A stretch of DNA of 64,000 nt from Bacteroidales bacterium UBA6267 (lineage in GTDB: Bacteria > Bacteroidota > Bacteroidia > Bacteroidales > UBA1556). Every line of letters begins with the position of its first letter. Within the stretch, counting starts at the first letter, position 1. Under the pieces are notes generated by a model. The model ran no database searches, was not told the DNA's origin, and worked only from the letters and a program-made list of their open reading frames with translations. Position numbers and translations under genes: made by a program. Shown one piece after another: positions 26,515 through 35,588 of the stretch. The stretch spans positions 59,431 to 123,430 of the forward strand of contig DJVB01000058.1 in NCBI GenBank assembly GCA_002440745.1, read 5' to 3'.

Positions 26515-28149
26515 CTATTTGCTAACTTTCTCTTCTGCAAATTTTATAGCTTTATCAAAAGAATCTAAGATTTGACTTGTAGGAATACATTTTTCGATTC
26601 CGTTTTTCATCAAATCTTCACGTAAAGTCTCACTTACCCCTGAGAAAATAACAAGTACACCTTTTGCTTGAATAATTCTTAAAGTTGATTTTAAATTTTG
26701 GAATCCGGTGCTGTCGATAAATGAAACATGTCGCATTCTGATTATTAATATTTTATTGGAAATGCTTATCTCTTCAATAATCTCGGAATATGTTTTTGCT
26801 GAACCAAAAAATAAAGGGCCACTGATTTCGTAAATAGCTACGCCTTTAGGAAGACTGTCGTAGTTGTCGATTATATCAGAATCGATAGTGTTGGTAATAC
26901 GCTTTTCGGCAATGTCAGCCATTCGTTTCATAAAGAGTAGAGCCGATAATACTACTCCGACTTGGATTGCGATAGTTAAATCCACAAGAATTGTTAGTAA
27001 AAATGTGGTAATCAGTACGATAATGTCAAAAAACGATCCTTTTAGAATGGAAACAAATGACCGCCATTCGCTCATATTATAAGCTACAACAATGAGTATG
27101 CCTGCCATAGTAGCCATAGGAATTAGTTTTGCTAAAGAGCCTAAAAAGAACATAATTAGCAAAAGCACCACTGCATGAGTCATTCCGGCAATTGGTGTGC
27201 GCCCACCATTTTTCACGTTTGTTGCGGTGCGTGCAATAGCTCCTGTTGCCGGGATTCCTCCAAAAAAAGGAGTCACAATATTAGCGATACCTTGCGCTAT
27301 TAATTCGGTGTTTGACCTGTGTTTGCCACTAATCATACCATCTGCTACCACGGCTGATAAAAGCGATTCAATACCTCCAAGAAGAGCGATTGTAATTGCC
27401 GGTGAAAAATATTCCGGGATGTCATTCCAATCTATTGTTGGAATACTGAAAGCTATCTTCCGTGGAATCTCTCCAAAGAAAGTTTCAATTGTTGCTACGT
27501 CTATTTCAAAATATTTCACTGCTAAGGTGGTGAAAATAATTGCAATAAATGACCCTGGAATTTTGGTGGAAATTTTTTTCCAAAACACTCCTATTAATAT
27601 TGTACTTACTGTTATTATTAATGCAGCAGGGTTTATGTTATTAAGGTTTTGTGCATAAACAATCCATTTTTCGATAAAATCTGATGGGACTTTTTCAATT
27701 TCCAAACCTAAAGCATCTCGAATTTGAGTCGAAAATATTACCACAGCAATACCACTTGTAAATCCAACAATCAAAGGATGAGGAAAATATTTTAATAAGT
27801 TTCCTAATTTTAGAACTCCAAAAATTACTAATAAAACCCCGGCAATGACCGTGCTGATTAACAAACCATCTAAACCATAGTTTTGAACGATACCAAAGAC
27901 TATGATGATAAATGCTCCGGTTGGTCCTCCAATTTGAACACGGCTGCCGCCAAGGAAAGAAATGATGAAACCGGCTATTATAGCTGTGATTAATCCCTTT
28001 TCGGGCGAAACCCCAGAAGCAATTGCAAATGCAATTGCTAAGGGTAATGCAACTATCCCTACTACAACTCCTGACAGTAAATCTTTGATTAACTGTTGTT
28101 TAGAGATGCCTGATTGTAGTAAAGTGAAAAATTTTGGTTTGAATAGCAT
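26515..28149 (-). CDS. SulP family inorganic anion transporter with STAS domain
   Basis: Inner-membrane anion transporter of the SLC26/SulP family (sulfate, bicarbonate or related). About 420 residues of hydrophobic helices come first, with family segments AGVVVGIVALPLAIAFAI-like near residue 30, SRVQIGGPTGAFI and GGIPATGAIARTATNVKNG. A cytoplasmic STAS domain follows at about 440-544 (FIDSTGFQNLKSTLRI, with SGPLFFGSA before it). 544 residues is normal. The substrate cannot be decided from sequence; bicarbonate or sulfate are the usual candidates. No carbonic anhydrase or sulfate-reduction genes lie nearby. Its promoter must lie within the short gap that also holds the terminator of the CAP gene. 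Confidence 0.93.
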   Translation of the reverse strand: MLFKPKFFTLLQSGISKQQLIKDLLSGVVVGIVALPLAIAFAIASGVSPEKGLITAIIAGFIISFLGGSRVQIGGPTGAFIIIVFGIVQNYGLDGLLISTVIAGVLLVIFGVLKLGNLLKYFPHPLIVGFTSGIAVVIFSTQIRDALGLEIEKVPSDFIEKWIVYAQNLNNINPAALIITVSTILIGVFWKKISTKIPGSFIAIIFTTLAVKYFEIDVATIETFFGEIPRKIAFSIPTIDWNDIPEYFSPAITIALLGGIESLLSAVVADGMISGKHRSNTELIAQGIANIVTPFFGGIPATGAIARTATNVKNGGRTPIAGMTHAVVLLLIMFFLGSLAKLIPMATMAGILIVVAYNMSEWRSFVSILKGSFFDIIVLITTFLLTILVDLTIAIQVGVVLSALLFMKRMADIAEKRITNTIDSDIIDNYDSLPKGVAIYEISGPLFFGSAKTYSEIIEEISISNKILIIRMRHVSFIDSTGFQNLKSTLRIIQAKGVLVIFSGVSETLREDLMKNGIEKCIPTSQILDSFDKAIKFAEEKVSK

Positions 28150-28155
28150 AGGTAT

Positions 28156-28183
28156 AAAAAAAAGCTGCCTGAAATAGGCAGCT
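28156..28183 (-). terminator. Intrinsic terminator of the CAP-domain gene
   Basis: AGCTGCCT (28163-28170) pairs perfectly with AGGCAGCT (28176-28183) around a 5-base loop. On the minus strand the stem runs into eight Ts (complement of A28156-28163). Confidence 0.9.
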
Positions 28184-28208
28184 CATATTTCGTTGTTTAA
28201 ATAATCAT

Positions 28209-29240
28209 TTATTGAGGTAAGCTGAGAAATTCTCTATGACCAAGTTTAGCTGAGTTCTTTGCTGTGGTATAAGCAACAGCAAAAACCTTAACTGTATAGG
28301 TATAAGACGATTGAGGTGCGCCGGTAATGCCTGCAACAGTTACGGTATATTCTGTGTCAGCAGTGATGCTTTGTGGTAGGTTGGCAATTTGTGGCTCCCA
28401 ATTGATGCGTGCATCCGGTGCTCCATCTTGAGATGCGCGATGAATAATATTTACCGGAATATTTGCCCCTGATTTGTCTTTCATGGTTACTGTTGCTGCA
28501 GAGAAGTTAGCGTTAGTCATTTGGAACGACCAACGAGGAAATACCAAGGCACTTGGAATATATCCATTTGGTGGATAAGCAACATAGCCGGAATATGGCT
28601 GACCATTCAAGTTATCTCCCCACATCAATACATTAGCCGCCCAGTTTTGATCGGTTGGATTAAAAACTGAACCGGTGCCCATTGCAGAAAGCTGTGGATA
28701 TAATATCCAAGCACGGTGACCAACTGCAAGATTGTTTGCACCCGGATCTTCGATATAACCCGATACTGAATTCACTGAATGATTCGCTTCTAATTCAGAT
28801 GAGCCATAGCTTATTGCAACATTACCATGTCCGGCTGCATCGGCTGCCCCTGCTGTATAGCAATTTCCTCCTGCGCTGGGATAGTGTGTAATAGTGTGAT
28901 TCGCAATCATATACAATGCAGCTTCTTGGCATTTTTGATTTTGACTAGTGTTTAAAGTGACGTTTGCCGGTAATCCAACAAGCTTTCTGTAATAGTTTAC
29001 TCGCTTAATTACATTTGCTCTAACCGTAGCATTGATATCACCTGGGTTGCAACCTGCTGTGGAACCTGACCATTGCAATGGGATCGCTTTTGAACCAAGA
29101 TAGTTGTCGTTATATTCCTTCTTAGCTAATTCTAATCCCTCTAATTGTTCTTCTTCATCATCTTTCTTACAACCTACAAAGACAATGCTTCCTCCTAAGA
29201 AAAATAATACTAAATAATTTAATAATCTGTTCATTCTCAT
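28209..29240 (-). CDS. CAP-domain (SCP/PR1-like) lipoprotein
   Basis: A 343-residue exported lipoprotein. The N-terminus is a lipoprotein signal with lipobox VFVGC (cysteine near residue 24), followed by a charged KKDDEEEQ spacer. The CAP domain covers about residues 65-235, with VIKRVNYYRKLVGLPANVTL, CQEAALYMIANHTITHYP, ELEANHSVNSVSGYIEDPG and GHRAWILYPQLSAMG including the conserved histidines. The last about 90 residues look like a beta-rich domain. CAP proteins have diverse, mostly unknown roles outside the cell. A second ATG lies two codons in. Single gene with its own promoter and terminator. Confidence 0.88.
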   Translation of the reverse strand: MRMNRLLNYLVLFFLGGSIVFVGCKKDDEEEQLEGLELAKKEYNDNYLGSKAIPLQWSGSTAGCNPGDINATVRANVIKRVNYYRKLVGLPANVTLNTSQNQKCQEAALYMIANHTITHYPSAGGNCYTAGAADAAGHGNVAISYGSSELEANHSVNSVSGYIEDPGANNLAVGHRAWILYPQLSAMGTGSVFNPTDQNWAANVLMWGDNLNGQPYSGYVAYPPNGYIPSALVFPRWSFQMTNANFSAATVTMKDKSGANIPVNIIHRASQDGAPDARINWEPQIANLPQSITADTEYTVTVAGITGAPQSSYTYTVKVFAVAYTTAKNSAKLGHREFLSLPQ

Positions 29241-29285
29241 AACATTAAGTGTTGATAAATAATATTGTGTTTACTAATAATGGCG

Positions 29286-29293
29286 CAAAGATA
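29286..29293 (-). promoter_or_regulatory. -7 element for the CAP lipoprotein gene
   Basis: TATCTTTG on the minus strand (CAAAGATA on plus), about 46 bases before the ATG. No clear -33. Confidence 0.45.
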
Positions 29294-29305
29294 GAAAATA
29301 TCTGG

Positions 29306-30478
29306 CTATCGGTTTAATTTTCGTCTCTTAACTTCTGCAGAAATTAAGGTTAATTCTCTTCCAGATTGTCCGGCAGCGCTGGTGTTTTCCTCAGCTCTCC
29401 TTAATAAATAAGGCATTACGTGCTTTACGGGACCGTATGGCAGATATTTGGCAACATTATATCCCGCTTTTGCAAGATTGAAACTGATATGGTCGCTCAT
29501 GCCATAGAGTTGACTAAACCAACAACGATCGTCATTAGGTTTTATGCCTGCTTCAATCATCAAATCTACAAGATATTGTGAGCTATACTCGTTATGTGTT
29601 CCATTGAAAATGGCAATTCGGTCTATATGATCGACGCAAAACTTTAATGCAGCATTATAGTCGCGATCTGTTGTTTCTTTATCAGGTTGAATTGGATCTT
29701 CGTACCCTTTTAGCGCCGCTCTTTCTCTTTCACGTTCCATATATGCGCCTCTAACGAATTTTGCTCCAAGATGATAACCTCCGTCTATCGCCATCTGATA
29801 CGATTTTTTCAAATAATCCAATCTGTCGTGACGATACATTTGAAAAGTATTGAAGACTATAGCTTTTTCTTTGTTGAAAATGGCCATTTCCGTATTGCAA
29901 ACATCGTCAATAATATTTTGATACCAGCTATGCTCAGCATCAATAAGAATTGGAACACCAACTTCAGCGGCAATCGTGCATAACTCATGAACTCTGCTGC
30001 GAAAGGCTTGCTCTTCTTCTTTTTCCTTGTCTGTCAGTGCCATACCTAATGAAACCTTCTCTAATACTATGCTGCGACCCATAGCCGTTGGTTTGAATAC
30101 GGAAAATGGAATATTTGGATTTGCTCCGGCATTTCGCACTGCACGTTTAGTTTCTTCAAAGGCTAACTTAATATCTTCGGGCTCCTCTTTGCCCTCAACA
30201 GAGTAATCTAAGATGGATTTTACATTGTATTCAGCCATTTTAGCAATGGTACCTTTGCTGTCCTCAATGGTCTCGCCCCCAACAAAATGATTATAAACAG
30301 TTGGTTTAACAATCCAATTTATAGGAAAATGTATCTTCAATGCTAACGATAACATGCTGTTACCCATTTTTACAACTCCCGGATTAGCAATTGTTTTGAA
30401 TAAAATATGTGCCTTTTTTAAATCTGCATTCGATTTTGGGGCGAAGGCAACTTCAGTATTATTAAAATCTATCTTCAT
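29306..30478 (-). CDS. Proline dehydrogenase
   Basis: FAD-dependent enzyme oxidising proline to pyrroline-5-carboxylate. The TIM-barrel family segments are present: VFKPTAMGR, LIDAEHSWYQ, FQMYRHDRLDYLKK, KFVRGAYMERER, IAIFNGTHNEYSSQYL and the C-terminal LYGMSDHISFNL...YLPYGPV...YLLRRAEEN, which binds FAD and proline. It is the monofunctional form, 390 residues, without a P5C dehydrogenase domain. I start at the ATG at 30478 (MKIDFNNTEVAF), not the frame to 30553, because the family begins there and a -7 element lies at 30551-30558. The partner P5C dehydrogenase is not in the window. Confidence 0.95.
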   Translation of the reverse strand: MKIDFNNTEVAFAPKSNADLKKAHILFKTIANPGVVKMGNSMLSLALKIHFPINWIVKPTVYNHFVGGETIEDSKGTIAKMAEYNVKSILDYSVEGKEEPEDIKLAFEETKRAVRNAGANPNIPFSVFKPTAMGRSIVLEKVSLGMALTDKEKEEEQAFRSRVHELCTIAAEVGVPILIDAEHSWYQNIIDDVCNTEMAIFNKEKAIVFNTFQMYRHDRLDYLKKSYQMAIDGGYHLGAKFVRGAYMERERERAALKGYEDPIQPDKETTDRDYNAALKFCVDHIDRIAIFNGTHNEYSSQYLVDLMIEAGIKPNDDRCWFSQLYGMSDHISFNLAKAGYNVAKYLPYGPVKHVMPYLLRRAEENTSAAGQSGRELTLISAEVKRRKLNR

Positions 30479-30550
30479 AGTGTTGCAATTTGTAAATGTG
30501 TTTTCAAAATACGTTCCTGATAACCTGTTTTTCAGGTCTTTCAAAGCGCA

Positions 30551-30558
30551 CAAAATTA
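30551..30558 (-). promoter_or_regulatory. -7 element for the proline dehydrogenase gene
   Basis: TAATTTTG on the minus strand (CAAAATTA on plus), about 70 bases before the ATG. The leader contains two mutually exclusive small stems around 30517-30537. The rest of the divergent gap to prmC (30559-30844) is AT-rich with only the prmC -7 element. Confidence 0.4.
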
Positions 30559-30785
30559 GAATTTATTCCTTTGTTCTACTCCTTTTACTTTTTTATATGT
30601 AATTTTTATAAATATGTTTATAAATATTTATTAATCAGACTTATAGCTGTGTTTTTTAAGGTGATTTGTATGGTTAATTGATATTACAAATCTTACATAA
30701 TTGGTTTTGATTTTTATCAATCCTTGACCGTTTAATTATGGAAAATTCAGTAGAATAATATGTTAGCCATATTATAACAAAAAAT

Positions 30786-30793
30786 TAACTTTG
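30786..30793 (+). promoter_or_regulatory. -7 element for prmC
   Basis: TAACTTTG fits TAnnTTTG, about 50 bases before the prmC ATG at 30845. The -33 region is degenerate. Confidence 0.4.
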
Positions 30794-30844
30794 TCGGGTT
30801 TTTAACGGTCTTTTAGCCTTTTGAAATTGTAATTTAAAATCTGG

Positions 30845-31723
30845 ATGAAAGTCAAATCAAATCGCATTGGGGATATTTATTCCTATTATTTGGATATTTT
30901 AATTAAAGGTTATTCTGTTAAGGAAGCAAATCTTCTCCTTAAGCGTTTGATTTCATTCTATTTAAAGATCGAATCTTTCAAAATTCCCGACTTAGTTGCC
31001 GACCAAAGAATTGGAGAATCTCTTTTGCTTGATATTCATTTTGGTGTTAAAAAACTTGCAGAATATCAGCCTCTTGAATACATCATTGGGGAGGTTCAAT
31101 TTTATGAGCATCGTTTTTTTGTGGATAAATCGGTATTGATTCCAAGACCTGAAACCGAAGAATTGGTGGATTTCGTCTGGAAAAATGCGGCCTCTATCAC
31201 TTCAAAACCAAAGATTTTGGATGTAGGCACTGGGTCAGGATGCATTGCTGTTATGCTTTCTCTGCTATTGGATGCTTCCCAAACTGCTGTTGACATTTCA
31301 GAGGATGCTTTAAGCGTTGCTAAAAAAAATGCCTACTATCATAATGTTGAAATTCAGTTTATTAAAGCTGATTTTCTGCAATCAGATAGTTGGGGTTTAT
31401 TACCAGACGATTTCGATATAATAGTTTCAAATCCACCTTATATCTTGAACTCGGAAAAATCTCTTATGAAGTCAAATGTGCTCGATTTTGAGCCGAGTTT
31501 GGCTCTATTCGTTCCCGATTCAAATCCTTTGGTCTTTTACGAGGCTATTCTACAGTTTTCTTTGAATCATCTCAAAATCAATGGTTTAGTTTATGTGGAG
31601 ATAAATGAAAATCAAGGCAAAGCTACAGCAGCCTTATTTAAGTCCCATTTTAAAGTGGTTAATTTGATTCAAGATTTAAATGGAAAGGATAGATTTGTCT
31701 TGGCAAAGGGGTTAAAAGAGTAA
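30845..31723 (+). CDS. prmC: Peptide chain release factor N5-glutamine methyltransferase
   Basis: S-adenosylmethionine-dependent enzyme that methylates the GGQ glutamine of release factors RF1/RF2. The N-terminal helical domain is followed by the substrate-proximal QPLEYIIGEVQFY (75-87) and VLIPRPETEELV (97-108). The SAM-binding loop is DVGTGSGCIAV (126-136), and the catalytic NPPYI is at 196-200. 292 residues is family-typical. It may be co-transcribed with the C1 peptidase gene 49 bases downstream, where I see no separate promoter or terminator. Confidence 0.95.
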   Translation: MKVKSNRIGDIYSYYLDILIKGYSVKEANLLLKRLISFYLKIESFKIPDLVADQRIGESLLLDIHFGVKKLAEYQPLEYIIGEVQFYEHRFFVDKSVLIPRPETEELVDFVWKNAASITSKPKILDVGTGSGCIAVMLSLLLDASQTAVDISEDALSVAKKNAYYHNVEIQFIKADFLQSDSWGLLPDDFDIIVSNPPYILNSEKSLMKSNVLDFEPSLALFVPDSNPLVFYEAILQFSLNHLKINGLVYVEINENQGKATAALFKSHFKVVNLIQDLNGKDRFVLAKGLKE

Positions 31724-31772
31724 TCTTGTTTATTATATAATATGATTTTTTTATTTAACTAAATATTTAATT

Positions 31773-33152
31773 ATGAGACAATTAGTTTTTATCTTTTTAG
31801 TTTTGATTGGGTTTAGCGGTTGGAGTCAAAATGAAATTACGCAGGAAATGCTTAATAATTTCCATAAAGATTTTATAGCTTCTCCTAAGTCGGTTGCTTT
31901 ACAAAATGCTATCAGCTCAAATTCTCTTAATGATTTGACTGTAAGTCGAAATAGCCTTGCTGACGTTGATGTATATTTCAAGTATCGCGTGAAAACATCC
32001 GGTATAACTGACCAAAAATCTAGCGGTAGGTGTTGGATGTTTACAGGTTTCAATGTGCTTCGACCAATTGCAGCTGCAAAAATGAACACAAGAGAAGTAA
32101 AGTTCAGTCACTCATATCTGTTTTTTTATGACCAACTCGAGAAAGCTAACCTTTTTCTTGAAGGTATCATCAACACGATTGATAAGCCGCTCGATGATAA
32201 GCGGGTGGAATGGTTGCTAAAGAATCCAATTGGCGATGGAGGTCAATGGACCGGTGTTGTGGATTTGGTTGCAAAGTATGGTGTTGTTCCTGAGGATGTT
32301 ATGCCTGAAAGTTATCATTCTGAAAACACCTCTGCAATGTCTCGGATACTTACAACCAACTTGCGAGCTAATGCAACAAAACTTCGTCAAATGCATGCCG
32401 ATGGCCAATCTATGAAAGTTATAAAGGAGCATAAAATTTCGATGATTAATGAAGTTTACCGAATTTTGGCTCTTTCCCTCGGCGAACCACCCACAAGTTT
32501 TCAGTGGCGATTTGAAGATAAGGACGGAAATCTGACTCCTATAGAAAGCTATACGCCGAAATCTTTTTACGAGAAATGGATTAATATCAATTTGACAGAA
32601 TATGTGATGTTTATGAATGATCCTTCAAGACCATATTTTAAGTTGTATGAGATTGATTATGACCGTCATACGGTGGATGGTAATAACTGGAAATACATAA
32701 ACTTGCCAACTGATGAAATAAAAAAGTTTGCTTTGGAATCCATTAAAAGCAATGAAGCTATGTATTTTTCTTGTGATGTAGGCAAGCAATTGGATATGAG
32801 TCGTGGTTATCTCGATACCTCAAATTATGCCTATCAACAACTTTTTGATGTGAACCTAACTATGAGTAAAGCTCAACGAATTCAAACTTTTGCTTCAGGA
32901 AGTTCTCATGGAATGGCTTTGGTCGCTGCTGATGTAGATGAAAATGGAATTCCTGTAAAATGGTTGCTCGAAAATTCTTGGGGGATGAAAGGTCATAAGG
33001 GGCATTTAATTATGACAGACGAGTGGTTCGATGAATATATGTTTCGATTAGTTATTCATAAGAAATACGTTTCTCAGAAGGTGTTGGATATTTTGAAGTC
33101 GGAGGCTGTTATGCTTCCTCCATGGGATCCGATGTTTAGCCCTGAGCTATAG
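31773..33152 (+). CDS. Exported C1 family peptidase (aminopeptidase C / bleomycin hydrolase type)
   Basis: Papain-fold cysteine aminopeptidase. An N-terminal signal peptide (about 1-18, ending GWSQ) predicts export, unlike the cytoplasmic PepC/bleomycin hydrolase of many organisms. The active-site cysteine is C87 in KSSGRCWMFTGFN. The late histidine lies in SSHGMALVAAD and the asparagine in LLENSWGMKGHKG. 459 residues matches the family. Its stop codon directly abuts the stop of the convergent C10 peptidase gene, and an intrinsic terminator for this gene lies inside the C10 coding region (33176-33204). Confidence 0.93.
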   Translation: MRQLVFIFLVLIGFSGWSQNEITQEMLNNFHKDFIASPKSVALQNAISSNSLNDLTVSRNSLADVDVYFKYRVKTSGITDQKSSGRCWMFTGFNVLRPIAAAKMNTREVKFSHSYLFFYDQLEKANLFLEGIINTIDKPLDDKRVEWLLKNPIGDGGQWTGVVDLVAKYGVVPEDVMPESYHSENTSAMSRILTTNLRANATKLRQMHADGQSMKVIKEHKISMINEVYRILALSLGEPPTSFQWRFEDKDGNLTPIESYTPKSFYEKWININLTEYVMFMNDPSRPYFKLYEIDYDRHTVDGNNWKYINLPTDEIKKFALESIKSNEAMYFSCDVGKQLDMSRGYLDTSNYAYQQLFDVNLTMSKAQRIQTFASGSSHGMALVAADVDENGIPVKWLLENSWGMKGHKGHLIMTDEWFDEYMFRLVIHKKYVSQKVLDILKSEAVMLPPWDPMFSPEL

Positions 33153-35300
33153 TTATTTAACCATTAGCTTTAAATAATCCAATCCCGTTTCGGATTGGAT
33201 TTTTACTATGTATAAACCGGATTCTAATTCTGCGCAATTAATATCAATTTCGGAATTATTGTTTAATGCGGTTGAAAGCACACGTTTTCCGTTGGTGGTT
33301 AAAACTTCAATTTGATAGGTTCTAAAAGGTTGTAAGTTGCCTATTGTGAACAAATTAGTGGCCGGATTAGGAAAAAGTGTTGGGAGTGGATTTTTGGCAG
33401 CGCCATCAATTCCTAAAGCTCCGGTATGAAAAAATGCTTTCCAACCCTGATGTTGATTTGCTTCGTTGGTTGCAAAAACAATCATCATTTTTCCATTGGT
33501 CGCCGTAATTGCCGGAGGAATTTGGTTTCCTGAAAATTGACCTAAAGTAGTTACTGGTGAGGTTGTTGGGTCGTAAATAACCACCCAGTCCTGACCTGCT
33601 TCAGTATCAAACTCGCTAAAATGCAGTGTGATGGCTGAGTTTTGAGTGCTTTCAATCATCCATTTGCATAATATTCCATTATTGTATTTATTGGTGTCGC
33701 TGCCGTCCGAAATAAAACCGGCAGAATCGGTGATGGTTTTTATAGATGTACAATAAACCGGAAAAACAGAACTGAATGAGAGATCAAAACCATCCGCAGT
33801 GAAATTTTGGTCACTGACAAATCGAATAAGCATTTTATTTCCTTTGCTTTGTAATGTGCTGAAAGTTAAGCCGTCATAAAGTTTAAACAAAAGCGAATCA
33901 CTAACGGTTTCCCCGTCATAGAAAAACAGGGTATCTCCTTGATTTAGCTCTAAACGGTCAATTTTTACTTTTATGCTTTCAATGATTTGGGAAGGTGAAA
34001 TGAGCCATCGGCAATCGGTATTTGAAGCATAATCAACAGGTCCTGAACCATCAAATATATTTCCATAAGAAGATGTTATTGTAATGGGGTTAGAGTTGCA
34101 ACCTGTTGGATAATAAGTGCTTGGTGGAGTGATGTCAAAAATTGCTCCTTGACCTACGCTGAAATCACTTCCTCCTGGATTAAGGTTGTTTAAATAGAAA
34201 TAACCATTATAACTTCCGCTCCAACCCCAGTTGAAGTGAAAATAGTCGTTGCCCTGATAACCGTCTAAATTAAACGCGTGCCCTGAACCTCCTGCCGCAG
34301 GATAACCATGATAATAAAGGGGTATTTTATTATCCAAACTTTGAATTAATTTCTGACCCCATTGAGCATCAGAGTAGGAGTTTTTTCCATCAATATAAAC
34401 TGAGGAGGAATAATTATAAAAAGTTTTTAATGCTGACACCACATTATTCGACCATGCACCGCTGCCATTTGGACTATAATTCATGTCAACAGCCACCCCA
34501 CAATGATAAAGAAGTTTGGCTATTTCTAAGTTGCCGGCATTGGGCATTGAATTGGTCATAGCATGCCAATTATATGTAGTGTTCGAATAATCAACGGTTT
34601 GCATTCCGTAACTGTAGTCGTAGTAAGAGTATGACCCCGTGCCTTGATTTGGATATTTATAGTAGTTCATTACCTGAGCCATTGCAACAGCAACACATCC
34701 CGCATACACATGACCTCCCGGTCCGGCAACATCGGCAGGACAAAGTTCATTATATTTTGCTCCCTGATCCCAAGTTGTTATTAAAAGTGGCTGCTGCGAT
34801 TTTCCACTAAATACTTGTAGCTTTGCTTCATTAGCCTTAGATAAAACATTCCAAAGACTATCAATTTTGATAGTGGATTTTAGGCTTTTAAATTGAATCT
34901 CAGATACTTGATTAGCATAGCTTTGTAACCAAAATTCGAAAGCAGGGGCTTTAGTTTCATTCATTTTATCCTCCCCAAATCCATAACCAATAACCGGCAT
35001 AGCAGCATCATCCGCCGAGATAATTACAAATGCACCTCCTTCAAAGTTGAAAAGAAATAACCCGATGCCATTATCGTGATTAATTGTTTCAAAATCAATA
35101 ATTTTTAGGGATTGATAAGGCGTTTCAGCAATCTGATTGATTCGTTCAAAAAGGAAATTTGTTGCCACTTTGGCTGCCTTTTCTTTTGTGATTGGCTTTG
35201 CATAAACTGTTTGAAAACTAATTATTTGGATAAATATCAGTAATCCAAAAAGTCGTAGGATTTTGGAGACGAAAATGGATTTCAAATGGAGGCTTTGCAT
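33153..35300 (-). CDS. C10 family (streptopain-like) peptidase with CUB-like domains and T9SS type A sorting domain
   Basis: A 715-residue secreted cysteine protease. Signal peptide to about residue 34 (TVYA), then a propeptide (about 35-165) of the SpeB/interpain type. The catalytic domain has C202 in HVYAGCVAVAMAQVMNY and H341 in GSGHAFNLDGYQ, followed by HFNWGWSG. Two CUB-like domains follow (about 405-515 and 517-630: FYDGETVSDSLLFKLYDG; DWVVIYDPTTSP). The last about 75 residues form a type A sorting domain (LFPNPATNLFTI ... SGLYIVKIQ), so export is through T9SS. It probably degrades extracellular protein. Its own 3' end harbours the terminator of the convergent gene. Confidence 0.93.
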   Translation of the reverse strand: MQSLHLKSIFVSKILRLFGLLIFIQIISFQTVYAKPITKEKAAKVATNFLFERINQIAETPYQSLKIIDFETINHDNGIGLFLFNFEGGAFVIISADDAAMPVIGYGFGEDKMNETKAPAFEFWLQSYANQVSEIQFKSLKSTIKIDSLWNVLSKANEAKLQVFSGKSQQPLLITTWDQGAKYNELCPADVAGPGGHVYAGCVAVAMAQVMNYYKYPNQGTGSYSYYDYSYGMQTVDYSNTTYNWHAMTNSMPNAGNLEIAKLLYHCGVAVDMNYSPNGSGAWSNNVVSALKTFYNYSSSVYIDGKNSYSDAQWGQKLIQSLDNKIPLYYHGYPAAGGSGHAFNLDGYQGNDYFHFNWGWSGSYNGYFYLNNLNPGGSDFSVGQGAIFDITPPSTYYPTGCNSNPITITSSYGNIFDGSGPVDYASNTDCRWLISPSQIIESIKVKIDRLELNQGDTLFFYDGETVSDSLLFKLYDGLTFSTLQSKGNKMLIRFVSDQNFTADGFDLSFSSVFPVYCTSIKTITDSAGFISDGSDTNKYNNGILCKWMIESTQNSAITLHFSEFDTEAGQDWVVIYDPTTSPVTTLGQFSGNQIPPAITATNGKMMIVFATNEANQHQGWKAFFHTGALGIDGAAKNPLPTLFPNPATNLFTIGNLQPFRTYQIEVLTTNGKRVLSTALNNNSEIDINCAELESGLYIVKIQSETGLDYLKLMVK
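33176..33204 (+). terminator. Intrinsic terminator of the C1 peptidase gene, inside the C10 coding sequence
   Basis: AATCCAATCC (33176-33185) pairs perfectly with GGATTGGATT (33192-33201) around CGTTTC and ends in a TTTTT tract (33200-33204). It begins 24 bases past the C1 stop codon and lies within the last codons of the opposing gene. Confidence 0.8.
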
Positions 35301-35329
35301 ACTCTGAACTCGTGTTATATTGTGAGCCG

Positions 35330-35337
35330 CAAATGTA
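35330..35337 (-). promoter_or_regulatory. -7 element for the C10 peptidase gene
   Basis: TACATTTG on the minus strand (CAAATGTA on plus), about 30 bases before the ATG at 35300. No well-spaced -33 element. Confidence 0.45.
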
Positions 35338-35385
35338 CAAAAAACGAGTATTAATGTACTACCTCAAATATCTTTATTAACTATC

Positions 35386-35414
35386 AATAAATCAATAGTA
35401 TAAATTGATTTATT
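35386..35414. repeat. Perfect inverted repeat in the divergent C10-hutI region
   Basis: AATAAATCAAT (35386-35396), a 7-base spacer, then ATTGATTTATT (35404-35414): 11 of 11 matched. It sits about 50 bases upstream of the C10 -7 element and about 90 upstream of the hutI -7 element, not at a gene end, so an operator is more likely than a terminator. Confidence 0.6.
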
Positions 35415-35482
35415 CTATGTTGAATTGCTTTTAACATATAAATTATCAATCGAAATGATTGTACTTTCAGCAACTTGCCAAA

Positions 35483-35511
35483 TTGTTTAATGGGAATAAA
35501 TTTTACTTTTG
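35483..35511 (+). promoter_or_regulatory. Promoter for hutI-ftcD
   Basis: TTG (35483-35485), 18-base spacer, TACTTTTG (35504-35511). Transcription would start near 35517, about 72 bases before the hutI ATG. Confidence 0.6.
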
Positions 35512-35588
35512 TGGTTTAGTTGTCTGCTAAATTCTAATTGATATTGTAGATTTATTTTTGGCAGATTAGATAATCTAATTATTTTATA

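Noticed and set aside
27197..27658. 153-residue plus-strand frame
   Set aside because: Antisense shadow of the SulP transporter gene; low-complexity hydrophobic translation with no family match.
30496..30681. 61-residue frame in the proline dehydrogenase-prmC gap
   Set aside because: Aromatic- and Lys-rich translation of AT-rich DNA, antisense to the PRODH leader, no promoter or family match.
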